Positions 45,028-54,680 of a DNA stretch of 64,000 nt are shown piece by piece. A program made the position numbers and the translations under genes. This DNA is from Progne subis subis (taxonomy: Eukaryota; Chordata; Aves; Passeriformes; Hirundinidae), in contig JAKJHU010000373.1 in the NCBI GenBank assembly GCA_022316685.1, positions 31,001 to 95,000 of the forward strand, read 5' to 3'. The number at the start of each line of letters is the position of its first letter. Positions within the stretch are counted from its first letter, which is position 1. Below the pieces are notes generated by a model. It did not search any database, was not told the origin of the DNA, and saw only the letters and a program-made list of their open reading frames with translations.

Positions 45028-45351
45028 TCATATACAATTAATCATAAAAGCTACATCTCTTTGGTCCCAAGGTACAGTTGTTCTGTGCCAATGTCTTTGT
45101 CTCAGCCACTTCATGGTCACTGCTTTACACCGCTCACACTGATGACCGTGTTTGCAGCAACCTTGCTGAAACATGGGAACTTCTCTCTGCGGGATGGCAG
45201 CTTCTGACCTTTCTGTACTAAGGATATCTTGAATATCCTGGGGCTGGGTTATTCTTTCAATATGTGGGTGGCACACCAAATGTATTGCAGCATGATGTGA
45301 AATCCACAACCGAAAACGATTTTCCAAGTGAGCTATAGCTTCTGGGAACAA
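45028..45351 (-). pseudogene. ERV3-only His/Cys-rich open frame, 107 codons
   Basis: Open frame from ATG 45351, in the segment deleted from ERV2, between RNase H and the accessory frame. Contains H-x3-H and, about 47 residues later, C-x2-C. An integrase N-terminal zinc domain is H-x3-7-H-x23-32-C-x2-C, so the spacing is too long and no other integrase motif follows. May be a rearranged integrase remnant or part of the accessory gene. Not identified. Confidence 0.4.
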
Positions 45352-45629
45352 ATACTCGCTTCAGCCATGGCGGGGATTAATTAGAGTTTTACTTAAAACT
45401 GTATTTTGGACCTCAATAAAAAAGTTTAATCAAATTTAAGTCTTTTTTAATTTTACTTTCAGGTCTCCTGGTGTCGAAATAATTTTCAAATCTTTATTGG
45501 GTATAGGTCCTTTTACCCTTGAAGCATGAGTCTAGCCTTTTTCTGCCATTCAAACTGTGGTTTTGTCAGGGAGAATCCATTGTCCCTCTTTTAGAGTTGC
45601 TCCTAGGTTTTTCAGGGTTTCTACTTCTG

Positions 45630-47402
45630 CTAAAGAAAAGTAAGGTGTTTGATTTTGTGTTCCTGCTTCCTGAAAGTCATAATTGCATTGCTGTTTTCCC
45701 TCAGGGCAGCTTTCTTAGCTTCATCATCAGCCAAATTATTTCTTCCTGTTCTAGTGTCTCTCCCCCTCTGGTGGCCTTTCACATGAACCACTGCTATCTT
45801 TTTTGGACTCCTCAAAGATTTAAGTATTTGAATTATCAATCCTTGGTGCACTAATCCTTTTCTTTGAGTGTTTATAAGTCCCCTTTCTTTCCAAATTTTT
45901 CTAAATGTGTGCACTACCCCAAAGGCATATTTTGAGTTGGTGTATACGGTCCCTTCTCGATCCTTTAATAACAGCAATGCACAGAATAATGCACAGAGTT
46001 CACAGGTTTGTGCTGACCAGGATGGGCTAAGGGGACCAGATTCTTTTACTTCCAGTTTTTCTCCATGAATTACGGCATACCCAGATTTCCTTCTTCCATC
46101 TACCACTCAGGATGATACATCTATACATAATTTTTCTCCTGTTTTTAATTCTTGTTCTCTCAAATCTGGGCATATTTTTGTTTGTAACTCCATGACCTCT
46201 GTGCAGTCATGTATTAGCTCTTCCCTGGGTCCCTGTAAAGGAACTGAGCGGGGCTTTGTATATTTGTCACTCTCAGGTCTAATTCAGAGGATTCTATCAA
46301 GACAACCTCATATTTTAATATTCTACTCTCAGTTAACTATTTTTCAGCCTTTTTAGCAAGGATTCCCCTAATATTATGGGGGTGTACACTTCCAGTGATG
46401 CCCCAAAGGTTACTTTTTGGGCTTCTTCTACTAACAGAGCAGTGGCTACCAGAGCTTGCAGGCATGTTGGACAACTCTTACTAACTGGATCCAATCATTT
46501 GGAATAATATCCTACTGACTTTTGGCTTCCTGCCCAACCTTGAGTCAATAATTCATAAGGTGTTTGATCAACTGTATTAACAAATAATTGAAAAGGCTTC
46601 TCTAAATTGGGAAAACTCAGCACAGGAGCTTGCAGTAGGGCTTCTTTAACTTGCTCAAAATTTTCCTGATCCCTTTCAGTCCATTTCAAGCAATTAGTAG
46701 TTCATTTCTCATTTAGAAATTTTACTTTTCTACTAAACCCTTCGATCTCTTGTCTACAATAACCCCAAAGACTCAAAAACTGCTTTATTTCTCTTTTAGA
46801 CGTTGGGGGTCCCATGTTCAATATTCCTGAAACCCTTTCAGGGTCTAGCTTTTTCTTTTGCTTACTAATCCAATGACCTAAACACTGCACTTCTGACTCT
46901 ACAAACTGCAATTTTGACTTTGATATCTTCAGCCTGTTTTCTCCCAGAAAATTTAGAAGCTTAATAGTACCCTTTCTAGTTTCCTCTTCAGTTTCTCTTG
47001 CTACTAACAAATCATCTAAATACTGTAGCAGCTTAATTCCTTTGGGTAACTCAAAGGACTTCCACAGATTTTCTAACGCCCTCCCAAAAAGATTCGGTGC
47101 CTCTGTAAAACCTTGAGGTAGCACCATTCACCTTAATTGTTCTCTCCTACCTGTATCTGGGTCCTCCTACTCAAAGGCAATCCCTACTGCCCTCATCCAG
47201 AGGGCAAGTTCAAAAGGCATCCTTTAAATCCACGACACTGTACCAAATGTAATTGGGAGGTATCTGGCTTAGCTGCTCCTGGACAGCGGGTAATGGTTCT
47301 TTGATTTACCGCTCTGAGATCCTGGACTAGTCGGTAGCTACCATCAGGCTTCTTTACCGGCAGGATGGGGGTATGATGTGGTGACACACAGGACTCCAAC
47401 AC
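45630..47402 (-). pseudogene. pol: ERV3 pol: RT and RNase H
   Basis: RT fingers 47193-47402, palm with Y-L-D-D at 46702-47127, connection 46495-46689, RNase H 45630-46106, which is open for 158 codons with V-D-G, E-L-C-A, Y-T-N-S and V-K-G-H-Q. The RNase H third acidic residue is changed here (N for the D of Y-T-D-S in ERV2). Stops and frameshifts separate the blocks; the same blocks are open as in ERV2. Integrase is missing. Confidence 0.8.
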
Positions 47403-47414
47403 CCCCTGATGTAC

Positions 47415-47938
47415 TCAATTCTCAACGACCGGTTTCAATCCCTTCTGACCTTCCAGTGATATCGGATATTGTTTTACTCGAATGGGGATTTCTGGGTTCT
47501 GTATTTCAATGCTAAAGGGCTGAATGTTTAATTTTCCTACTTCACCAGGATACCACACAGTGTCGCTAATCTTGAAATTATCTTCTTCAGTTAAAGAATA
47601 GATTTTGGGTTTTCCTTCACAGGGCGTTATTTTAATCCCCAAGGCTATTATTAAGTCCCTTCCTAATAAATTATTATCAGCCTTTGCTATTAATAACAAA
47701 TCATTCAGATCAAATTTTTTATCCAAATCAATCTGCAGATTTTTAATTACAGGAACCTGAAAAACTTCTCCTTTATATCCCAAATTACTGGGACACATTC
47801 ATGACTTACTTCACATCCTTGTGGTAATTTTCTTACTGTGGACCTAGTAGCTTCTGTGTCCACCAAAAATGTGATTTCTTCCTTTTGAGGACCTATTTTC
47901 AGTTTTATCAAGGGCTCTTCTAGGTGTTCAGTCCTCAT
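47415..47938 (-). pseudogene. pro: ERV3 protease, active-site mutant
   Basis: Two overlapping frames (47747-47938 and 47415-47798). F-L-V-D-T-E-A in place of D-T-G-A, identical to ERV2. Followed by the shared TGA before the RT fingers. Confidence 0.8.
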
Positions 47939-47959
47939 TAAATAGAGCTCCTGACCCCC

Positions 47960-49592
47960 CTAGTCTTCTTGAAACATTTCCTCATCTCGCTGCCTCTTTC
48001 TACAGAATTTTTGGAGGTGTCCCTTTTTGTGGCAATAAAAACAAGTGGGTCCTGTACCCCTGGAGGTAGGACAAGAAGTTTGCAAGTGTCCTTTCTGGTG
48101 ACAGGAAAAACACGTGGATCTCGTATCCCCAGAGGTGGGACCTGCCTTTTTCTGTTGTTTGTTCTTTCCTGAGCGCTTCTCTGTATTCATGGTTGTCTGT
48201 GTTTCCTTGACTGCTGCCAGTAAAATCTGTGGTTTTGTCTTTTGCCTCTCCTCAACTCTTCTCACATACACTTTCTGTGCTTCTCTTAACAATTCCTGAA
48301 GCCCCCTATCCTGTCAATTTTCTACTTTTTTCCAGCTTCTTCCTGATGTGCCCCCAGGTCTTAGCTACAAATTGTGTTTTCAAAAGGACCTGTCCTGCTG
48401 CAGTGTTGGGGTCTACACCTGAATATAACTGCAAGGCTTTTCTTAGTCTTTCTGACCAGTCTGTCAGGGGTTCATCCTTCCCTTGGTGCTCACTTAGAGC
48501 TTTCCTTATATTCTGCCCCTTGGGCACTGCTTCCCGGATTCCTCGGATAATCATCCACCGGAGATCACTCATATTCTGCCTGTGTCTTTCATTCTGATTA
48601 TTCCAACCTGGATCTTGCATAGACCACTTCTGATCCCCCTGGTCTGGCCCCTGACATTCTCTATCCCAAACCCTCATTCCTGAATGTCTAATCATTTCTC
48701 TTTCTTGCATGGTAAACAAGATTCCTAAGATAGACTGCAGTTCCACCCAGGTGTATATATTCGGCCCCAAGAACTGATCTAATCTCTCTGCCACTCCAAG
48801 AGGATCCTCTAGCAGCCTGCCCATCTCCTTCTTAAACTCCCTAACATCCCCTGTGTTCAGGGGAACACTCACATTACCAACAGGTCTCTGTTCTGGGTTT
48901 GCCATTGGAACTTTTCTAAGCGGGTATAGTCCATCTTCCATTTTTGCTTCCCCATCCCCATCATCACTTCTCCCTGTCCCCCCACCTCTAGTTCTATGTG
49001 CTACTGGCCCCTCCTGAATAGGGGGTGTGTTTGCATTTACAGGAGGACCCTCGGGGGCTTGGGGTTGAACAGGCTGATTAGGTTGCCTATAAGGGGGTGG
49101 GAGGTGATCTAATGGATCCTAGGGTTTGTGTCTGTCTTTTTTGGCTGCTTGCCTTCTGGTTTGTAAAGGATAGAATGGAAAACCCTCGCTTCCCTGCCTT
49201 CAAGTGACAAATTCACCCTTTCCCCTAGGAAGCCACAGAGCAGCATATTCGCTTTCTTCCTGATTAAAAGATTCATTTGAATTCACATACAAATTCATAG
49301 CCTGGCAAATCCAACCTTCAAAGGATCCACACTTTGGCCAATATAAATTATCTTTCCAGATCGTTTCCTTTGTCCATTCAAACATACAATAATTAATCAT
49401 TTTCTTCTTGCTTCTTCCTCTTCAGGATTCCCATACATCCCAGTATTGTAACATCATCCCCAGTGGAATGTCCTGAGGGATGCTCCACTTCTGAGAACCC
49501 CCCTCACAGTTCCCAGGCATACCAGGCTCTTGTGAATTTCCTTCCTAATTTACAGCCCCTGGGTCTAAGGCGTTACTTTTTCTCAGACCCAT
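47960..49592 (-). pseudogene. gag: ERV3 gag, capsid and nucleocapsid largely preserved
   Basis: Start region at 49592 reads M-G-L where ERV2 has M-G-Q, with an early in-frame TAG. The matrix fragment is at 49200-49400. The capsid is open for 211 codons (48306-48941) and the nucleocapsid for 110 (47960-48292), the latter with two intact CX2CX4HX4C knuckles. One TGA separates the capsid and nucleocapsid frames near 48305. Confidence 0.85.
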
Positions 49593-50378
49593 TTTTGGTG
49601 GCAAAAACCCAAGAAACCGCTGGTACCAGGAGAATCTTGGTCTCCCTCACTCACTTCGTGGTTCAGTCCTCTCACTTATTATTCTGTTGCACTATCTTGT
49701 CTTTTACCAAGAGTTTGCCTCACGCCTAATTTCAATCTTTCTCCCAATCTGTCTCCCCTGACTATATCCTTCTAGCCACTTCTCCTTGCAATGCTTCTTA
49801 GTCTCATACTAAAGTTACCATTTTCTTCTCAAAGAAATTGAACGTGACTCAATTGATCCCCTCCTTATTCACCTCACCCAGTGATCAGATTGCTCCCTTC
49901 TCCTCGAGGACCTTCCCCTGGGTTCTCGGGCTGGGACCCTCCCTGCCAGTCCCTCACAGGGATCCTCACTCATTCTCTCTTTTCACTTCCCTCCTTTCCT
50001 AGCTCGTGTCCTCACAGAAAGCGGAAAACATGGTACTGGGAGGTTCACACTTGCTTCAGGGGTCTAGGATACCAGCTCCCATTTTAGATATTCTACACAC
50101 AAACATACAGCTGCCCCCCTGCTCAACCCCGTGATACTTACACAGTTCGTTTTCCCACACAGTTCTTGTGCACAAGACGTTTTACAGGCACCTTTACCTT
50201 TAGCTGGCATTCCAACAGGAACTTTCGTGTGTGCCTCCTATTGCTGGCTTCCTTTGCTTATGCATTATCGTAATTGGAACTCCTTCTCCAAGGGAGCCTG
50301 GTCTAACCTCAGGACCACCTTAAAAGAGCTGGTGGGGAGCTCCTTCCCGAGACTAGCCATCTTTCCCCAGGCTGGAGT
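49593..50378 (-). other. ERV3 leader
   Basis: Equivalent of 19312-20106. The plus-strand frames here are antisense shadows. Confidence 0.5.
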
Positions 50379-50396
50379 TCCTGAGTTTCAGCACCA
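50379..50396 (-). promoter_or_regulatory. ERV3 primer-binding site, tRNA-Phe type
   Basis: Minus strand TGGTGCTGAAACTCAGGA, one base further decayed than ERV2; separated from the LTR end by three bases. Confidence 0.65.
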
Positions 50397-50399
50397 AAT

Positions 50400-51640
50400 T
50401 GTTATAAATGAAGCTCTATATGTCTAATATAATTAGCAACAAAGTGAAATTTAGCAGCAATGCAATTTGATTTAAGTAGCATTTTATAATCAAGCATATA
50501 CAAAAATTTGTCAGTGATGAATTAAAGATAAGTACTGTTCAGATAAAGCATAAGCAAAAAGGTCCAGTGTCACTGAGACACACAAAGCAGTCACACGCAG
50601 ACAAGAGATTTTTGCAGGGCAGAGGTCCTTCTCCGATCCAGCTCAAAGCTGAAACAGGCGGAGAGAGAGCCTCTTTGTTTTATTTCTTACTTTTTATACA
50701 TTTGTGGGTCTAGCAGAAGATTGGCTTCTGGGGTTTTTCACCTTTCAGCCACGTGGCTAAATCAACTGTCAGTTACAGTTGTTTTCAGGTTAGAAATATG
50801 CAAACAAAGGACAGAGAATGAAAAACAAAGGATTTTTTAATGTTACATCTGTGGGAAAATGTAGAAAACTGCTCTAATATTCTACAGTAACAAAAAGATC
50901 AGACTCCATTTCTGAAAATTCAAAAAGGCTTTAAAAAACTCAGAAAAACCAGGGTAACAGTGCAGGATACAGAGGAGGGTTTCTCACCCCACCTCACCTA
51001 CAAAAGAAAATAATCCAACTTAAACTTATATACTGTATGCTAATACATATTCATTAATATTTCTTGTAAATCTTCTCCTATTTTCAATTCTTAAAATCTA
51101 CATCACTATACTACATAGCTCATGCTCCGCTTGTTTTTAGGGCGTCTTCTTGGCCTTTTGGTGGTCTTCTTCAGATGAAGGCTCATCATCTTCCTCTCAT
51201 CCTATGAATAACCTCACTGGCTGCACGTGCGCTCTAAGTTTTGCCTTATACATAACTAAGCATTATGTTCCAAGAAGTAATTATTTCATGGGTCAAACCA
51301 CCTCCCAAACTCCCTACCTTAGAATAGTCCCAACTTTGTCCATCTCAAGGCCAGTTCTATCTTAAGACATCCTGTATCCCATCACATCTGCAAAGGGCCC
51401 ATCTCCCTACCTTGGAGCAGTCCCAGCTTTGGTCAATCCAGCTTTGAAACTCTTGCTTATCTCAAACTGCATCTTGTATCTCATTTTTCTCATGTAGCAT
51501 CTGCCAAGGGGCCCATATGCTTTGTAACAATAATCACATCTACTTTTTCTTTTACTGGTTTATAACAATTTTCTAAACTATATATATTTTTTAAATATTG
51601 CTACAGATAAATTTAGCATGAATCATTTTCATTTAGTACA
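50400..51640 (-). repeat. ERV3 5' LTR, interrupted by another LTR
   Basis: Minus strand TGTACTAAATG ... ATTTATAACA. About 0.84 kb once the insertion at 50568-50959 is removed. The plus strand has a 71-codon frame (51150-51365) like that at 41043-41258. Confidence 0.85.
50568..50959 (-). mobile_element. Solo LTR inserted in ERV3 5' LTR, 6-bp target duplication
   Basis: 392 bp, minus strand TGTTACCCTGG ... TCTCAGTGACA. Flanked by GTCCAG (50562-50567) and GTGCAG (50960-50965), a 6-bp duplication with one change. Contains TATAAAA then AATAAA about 20 bp later on the minus strand. No similarity to the host LTR. The other three ERV2/ERV3 LTRs have the uninterrupted site. Confidence 0.8.
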
Positions 51641-51790
51641 TCTTTATAGACTGATATCAGCAATGTCCGGTTGATATTGATATTCAGCACATTAAATGCA
51701 ATCTAAATTGATATGAAAATCAAGACCCTTCATGGCTGATGATAAATCAGGCTTTGTCCCCAGCCCCTTGTAACTATTTCCCCCATCCAG
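51641..51790. repeat. Block C fragment at the ERV3 5' flank
   Basis: Mirror of 18321-18469, including 'atcaagacccttcatggctg' and the 'tccggttgatattgatatt' type end. Confirms shared insertion context of ERV2 and ERV3. Confidence 0.6.
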
Positions 51791-52135
51791 CCCCTGGCAC
51801 TCCTATGGATCAGGGATGGTGTGGCCAGCAGGAGCAGGGCAGTGATTCTTCCCCTGTGCTCGGCATGGGTTGGGCAGCACCTCGAGTGCTGTGTCCAGTT
51901 CTGGATGCCCCAGCTTAGGAAGGACATGGAGGGGCTGGAGTGTGTCCAGAGAAGGGCAACAAGGCTGCTGAGGGGTCTGGAACACAAGTCCTGTGAGGAG
52001 TGTCTGAGGAAGCTGGGGTTGTTTATCCTGGAGAAGAGGAGGCTCAGGGGAGACAAGGCAGTGTCAGGGCACAGGTTGGACTTGATGATGTCCAAGGTCT
52101 TTTCCAGCCTGGCTGATTCTGTGATTCTCTGAAAC
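51790..52135 (+). mobile_element. CR1 LINE 3' end (right arm)
   Basis: Plus-oriented CR1 with remnant RT frame ([14 protein letters not shown], then [14 protein letters not shown]) and the GATTCTGTGATTCTC terminus at 52118-52133. Uninterrupted, unlike its mirror at 17316-18320, which carries a solo LTR. Confidence 0.85.
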
Positions 52136-53175
52136 CACCCTTGCAGCAGTCGCAGGATGAGCCCTGGGCCTCTTCTCCAGAAGGTCCAGCAACCCAGGTC
52201 CCTCAGCTTCTCCTGACAGCCCCAAAGCCCATCCTGTCAGTCCTGCAGAGCCTCTGCAGCTCCTCCTCCTTGCCCAGAACAGGGAGCCCCAGAGCCAGAC
52301 ACAGCAGCCCAGATGTGCCCCCCTGGCCTGTGGTGTCTCTGGCAAGGGAGCAGCATGAGGCAGTGCAGGAGCCTGCAGACAATTCCTGAAGCACTTGGAG
52401 GATGATCCTGCGCCCTAAGGGATGTTCCCATGGTGCCGGGAACTCAGGAACTGAAATGGGGAGTGGGGCCAGAGAGGAAAAGGCAACCAGGGATGGGCTG
52501 TTTGCAGGGGAGGGAAAAGAGGTGGGCAATAGGAAGAAATTTGTAGCAGGAAGGGGAAAGAAAGCCAAGGTGAAGCAAAGGAAAGGCTCAGGGCAGTTTG
52601 AGAGTGGCTGCCAGGCAGCCCTGGCTCTGAGCAACAATGTCTGCAGTGGCACAGGAAACTCACAGCTCATGGGAACAAACTTTCTGGATGACTTCAGAGG
52701 CCACCACAAACCTGAGTGGTTTCCCTGATATGCCCCAGCCCTTCCTGGCCCCAGGGGCTGATGGCATTTGTGCTCCCTCAGGTTCATCTCCCCACACCAA
52801 CACCATGGGGTTGCTCACGCCTGCTCTGGGCAGTGCAAACAGGGGCTCCTGAGCCAGTGCTGCCGTGTCTGTGCCTGCAAGGATGCGGCTCCTGTGTGAG
52901 CTGGGGGAGAGGCCAGGGCTGCAGAGGGGGGATGTTGTTGGCAGGTGCATGAGGACGCTCTGGGACGCTGCCCTGGGGTGTCCAGCGCAGTGGGGATGGA
53001 TCAGCCCCTGCTCTGCTGCTCCTTCCCATCTCCCCCAGGGACCTTGCAGAGCCCCAGCCATGCTGTTTGCCCCCAGCCTGCCCACGGCCACCCTGGGGCT
53101 GCTCACGGGGCTTTTCTCTGCTGAGCATTGGCCTGGGCGTGCTCTGGAGAGAGCCTGGGCAAGGAGCCTGGAGCC
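52136..53175 (-). repeat. Duplicated block B, copy 3 (right arm)
   Basis: Inverted copy of 16276-17315. Homology stops near 53175 ('ggagcctggag'), where repeat X begins in the other two copies. Roughly 96% identical to copy 2 in a 200-bp sample. Confidence 0.6.
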
Positions 53176-53690
53176 CCCAGGCCCTGCCCTGAGGCGTCAG
53201 CGCTGCCCCAGCAGTGCCCATGGCCTGTCCCTGCTGCAGCCCCGGCACTGCCAGCCCCAGCACTGTGCCCGGCCCCGAGAGCACTCAGGCCCTACAGCAA
53301 CACCAGGGCCAGGAGGGCAGCGGGGCAGGGACACGGGAGCAGCACTGGCAACACCAAGTGCTGCTGCTCCTGGGCACAGCTGCTGTGCCAGCACTGATCT
53401 GCCCCAGCTCTGCACACAGACATTGCTGCTGCAGCTGCAGAGAAGGGAACAAATAGGGGATCTCTGCAGAAAAATTGGTTGGAAAATCTTTAATTCCTTT
53501 ATGGCCTCGATGAGTTCAGCCCCTAATTGACACAGTCTGTGGCCACAAGGAAGGTGGAGAGAAATGGCACAATGACATTTTTTTGTGGACAAGATTAAAA
53601 ATGTAAAACAGAGAAAAAGAACCTCCAAAATAAACCAACAAGAAATATCAAAAATTACTTTTATTACAAGAGATTTTCAGAAATTGGCCA
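53176..53690. other. 3' flank of the olfactory receptor gene
   Basis: GC-rich to 53450, then A/T-rich. Short A/T-rich region 53575-53695 is likely OR 3' UTR. No second gene seen. Confidence 0.35.
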
Positions 53691-53695
53691 GCAGT

Positions 53696-54628
53696 TTAAT
53701 GTTTCCGAAACCATCCAGTCATCAGTCTCCACACTGCAGCCTTCAGCTCCTGGTTCCTCAGGCTGTAGATGAGGGGGTTCAGGGCTGGAGGCACCACCGA
53801 GTACAGAACTGACACTGCCAAATCCAGGGATGGGGAGGAGATGGAGGGGGGCTTCAGGTAGGCAAAAAAGCCAGTGCTGACAAACAGGGAGACCACAGCC
53901 AGGTGAGGGAGGCAGGTGGAAAAGGCTTTGTGCTGTCCCTGCTCAGAGGGGATCCTCAGCACAGCCCTGAAGATCTGCACATAGGAGAAAACAATGAACA
54001 CAAAACAACCAAGTCCTAAACAGGCACCAACTGCAAAGAGCCCCAGTTCCCTGATGTTTGAATGTGAGCAGGAAAGCTTGAGGATCTGAGGGATTTCACA
54101 GAAGAACTGGCCCAGGTCATTGCCATGGCACAGGGGCAGGGAAAATGTATTGGCCGTGTGCAGCAGTGAATAGAGAAAGGCACTGGCCCAGGCAGCTGCT
54201 GCCATGTGGGCACAAGCTCTGCTGCCCAGGAGGGTCCCGTAGTGCAGGGGTTTGCAGATGGACACGTAGCGGTCGTAGCACATGATGGTCAGGAGATAAA
54301 ACTCTGCTGAAATGAATAACAGAAAGAAAAAGACCTGTGCAGTACATCCTGTGTAGGAGATGATCCTGGTGTCCCAGAGGGAATTGTGCATGGCTTTGGG
54401 GACAGTGGTGAGGATGGAGCCCAGGTCGGTGAGGGCCAGGTTGAGCAGGAAGAAGAACATGGGTGTTTGCAGGAGGTGGCCGCAGGCTACGGCGCTGATG
54501 ATGAGGCCGTTGGCCAGGAGGGCAGCCAGGGAGATGCCCAGGAAGAGGCAGAAGTGCAGGAGCTGCAGCTGCCGCGTATCTGCCAATGCCAGCAGGAGGA
54601 AGTGGCTGATGGAGCTGCTGTTGGGCAT
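53696..54628 (-). CDS. Olfactory receptor, family 14-like, complete
   Basis: 310-aa seven-transmembrane odorant receptor acting at the olfactory neuron membrane through G-olf. The ATG at 54626-54628 is chosen because it starts the canonical N-terminus with an N-S-S glycosylation site; an upstream in-frame ATG at 54751 would add 41 unrelated residues. Visible family motifs: P-M-F-F-F-L in TM2, M-C-Y-D-R-Y-V-S-I-C after TM3, K-A-F-S-T-C-L-P-H-L in TM6, P-A-L-N-P-L-I-Y in TM7. Length is normal and there are no stops. A splice acceptor (TTCAACAG) lies 24 bp upstream at 54652, fitting the usual intronless coding exon with a separate 5' UTR exon. Avian genomes carry a large expanded OR14 (gamma-c) clade, to which this most likely belongs. 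Confidence 0.93.
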   Translation of the reverse strand: MPNSSSISHFLLLALADTRQLQLLHFCLFLGISLAALLANGLIISAVACGHLLQTPMFFFLLNLALTDLGSILTTVPKAMHNSLWDTRIISYTGCTAQVFFFLLFISAEFYLLTIMCYDRYVSICKPLHYGTLLGSRACAHMAAAAWASAFLYSLLHTANTFSLPLCHGNDLGQFFCEIPQILKLSCSHSNIRELGLFAVGACLGLGCFVFIVFSYVQIFRAVLRIPSEQGQHKAFSTCLPHLAVVSLFVSTGFFAYLKPPSISSPSLDLAVSVLYSVVPPALNPLIYSLRNQELKAAVWRLMTGWFRKH

Positions 54629-54650
54629 TTCTTCACTCTGGTCAAGGAGT

Positions 54651-54680
54651 CCTGTTGAAGGAGGACACAGTGACAAGTCA
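54651..54680 (-). promoter_or_regulatory. Splice acceptor of the OR coding exon
   Basis: Minus strand pyrimidine tract followed by CAACAG|GACTCC, with the exon starting at 54651. Matches the common OR gene structure. Confidence 0.6.

Larger units (their letters stand above)
40690..51640 (-). mobile_element. ERV3: gammaretrovirus-like provirus, defective (right arm)
   Basis: Mirror paralogue of ERV2 with the same flanks and gene order. It keeps about 0.65 kb between RNase H and the accessory frame that ERV2 has lost. It has a 392-bp solo LTR inserted in its 5' LTR. The capsid, both nucleocapsid zinc knuckles and RNase H are better preserved than in ERV2. Shared lesions (protease D-T-E, TGA before RT, TGA in the env C-x6-C-C) show a common dead ancestor. 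Protein samples differ from ERV2 by 10-15%. Confidence 0.9.

Noticed and set aside
45028..45351. Calling this frame an integrase zinc domain
   Set aside because: The His pair and Cys pair are about 47 residues apart, beyond the known range, and no other integrase motif follows.
54386..54658. 90-codon plus-strand frame
   Set aside because: Antisense shadow of the olfactory receptor.
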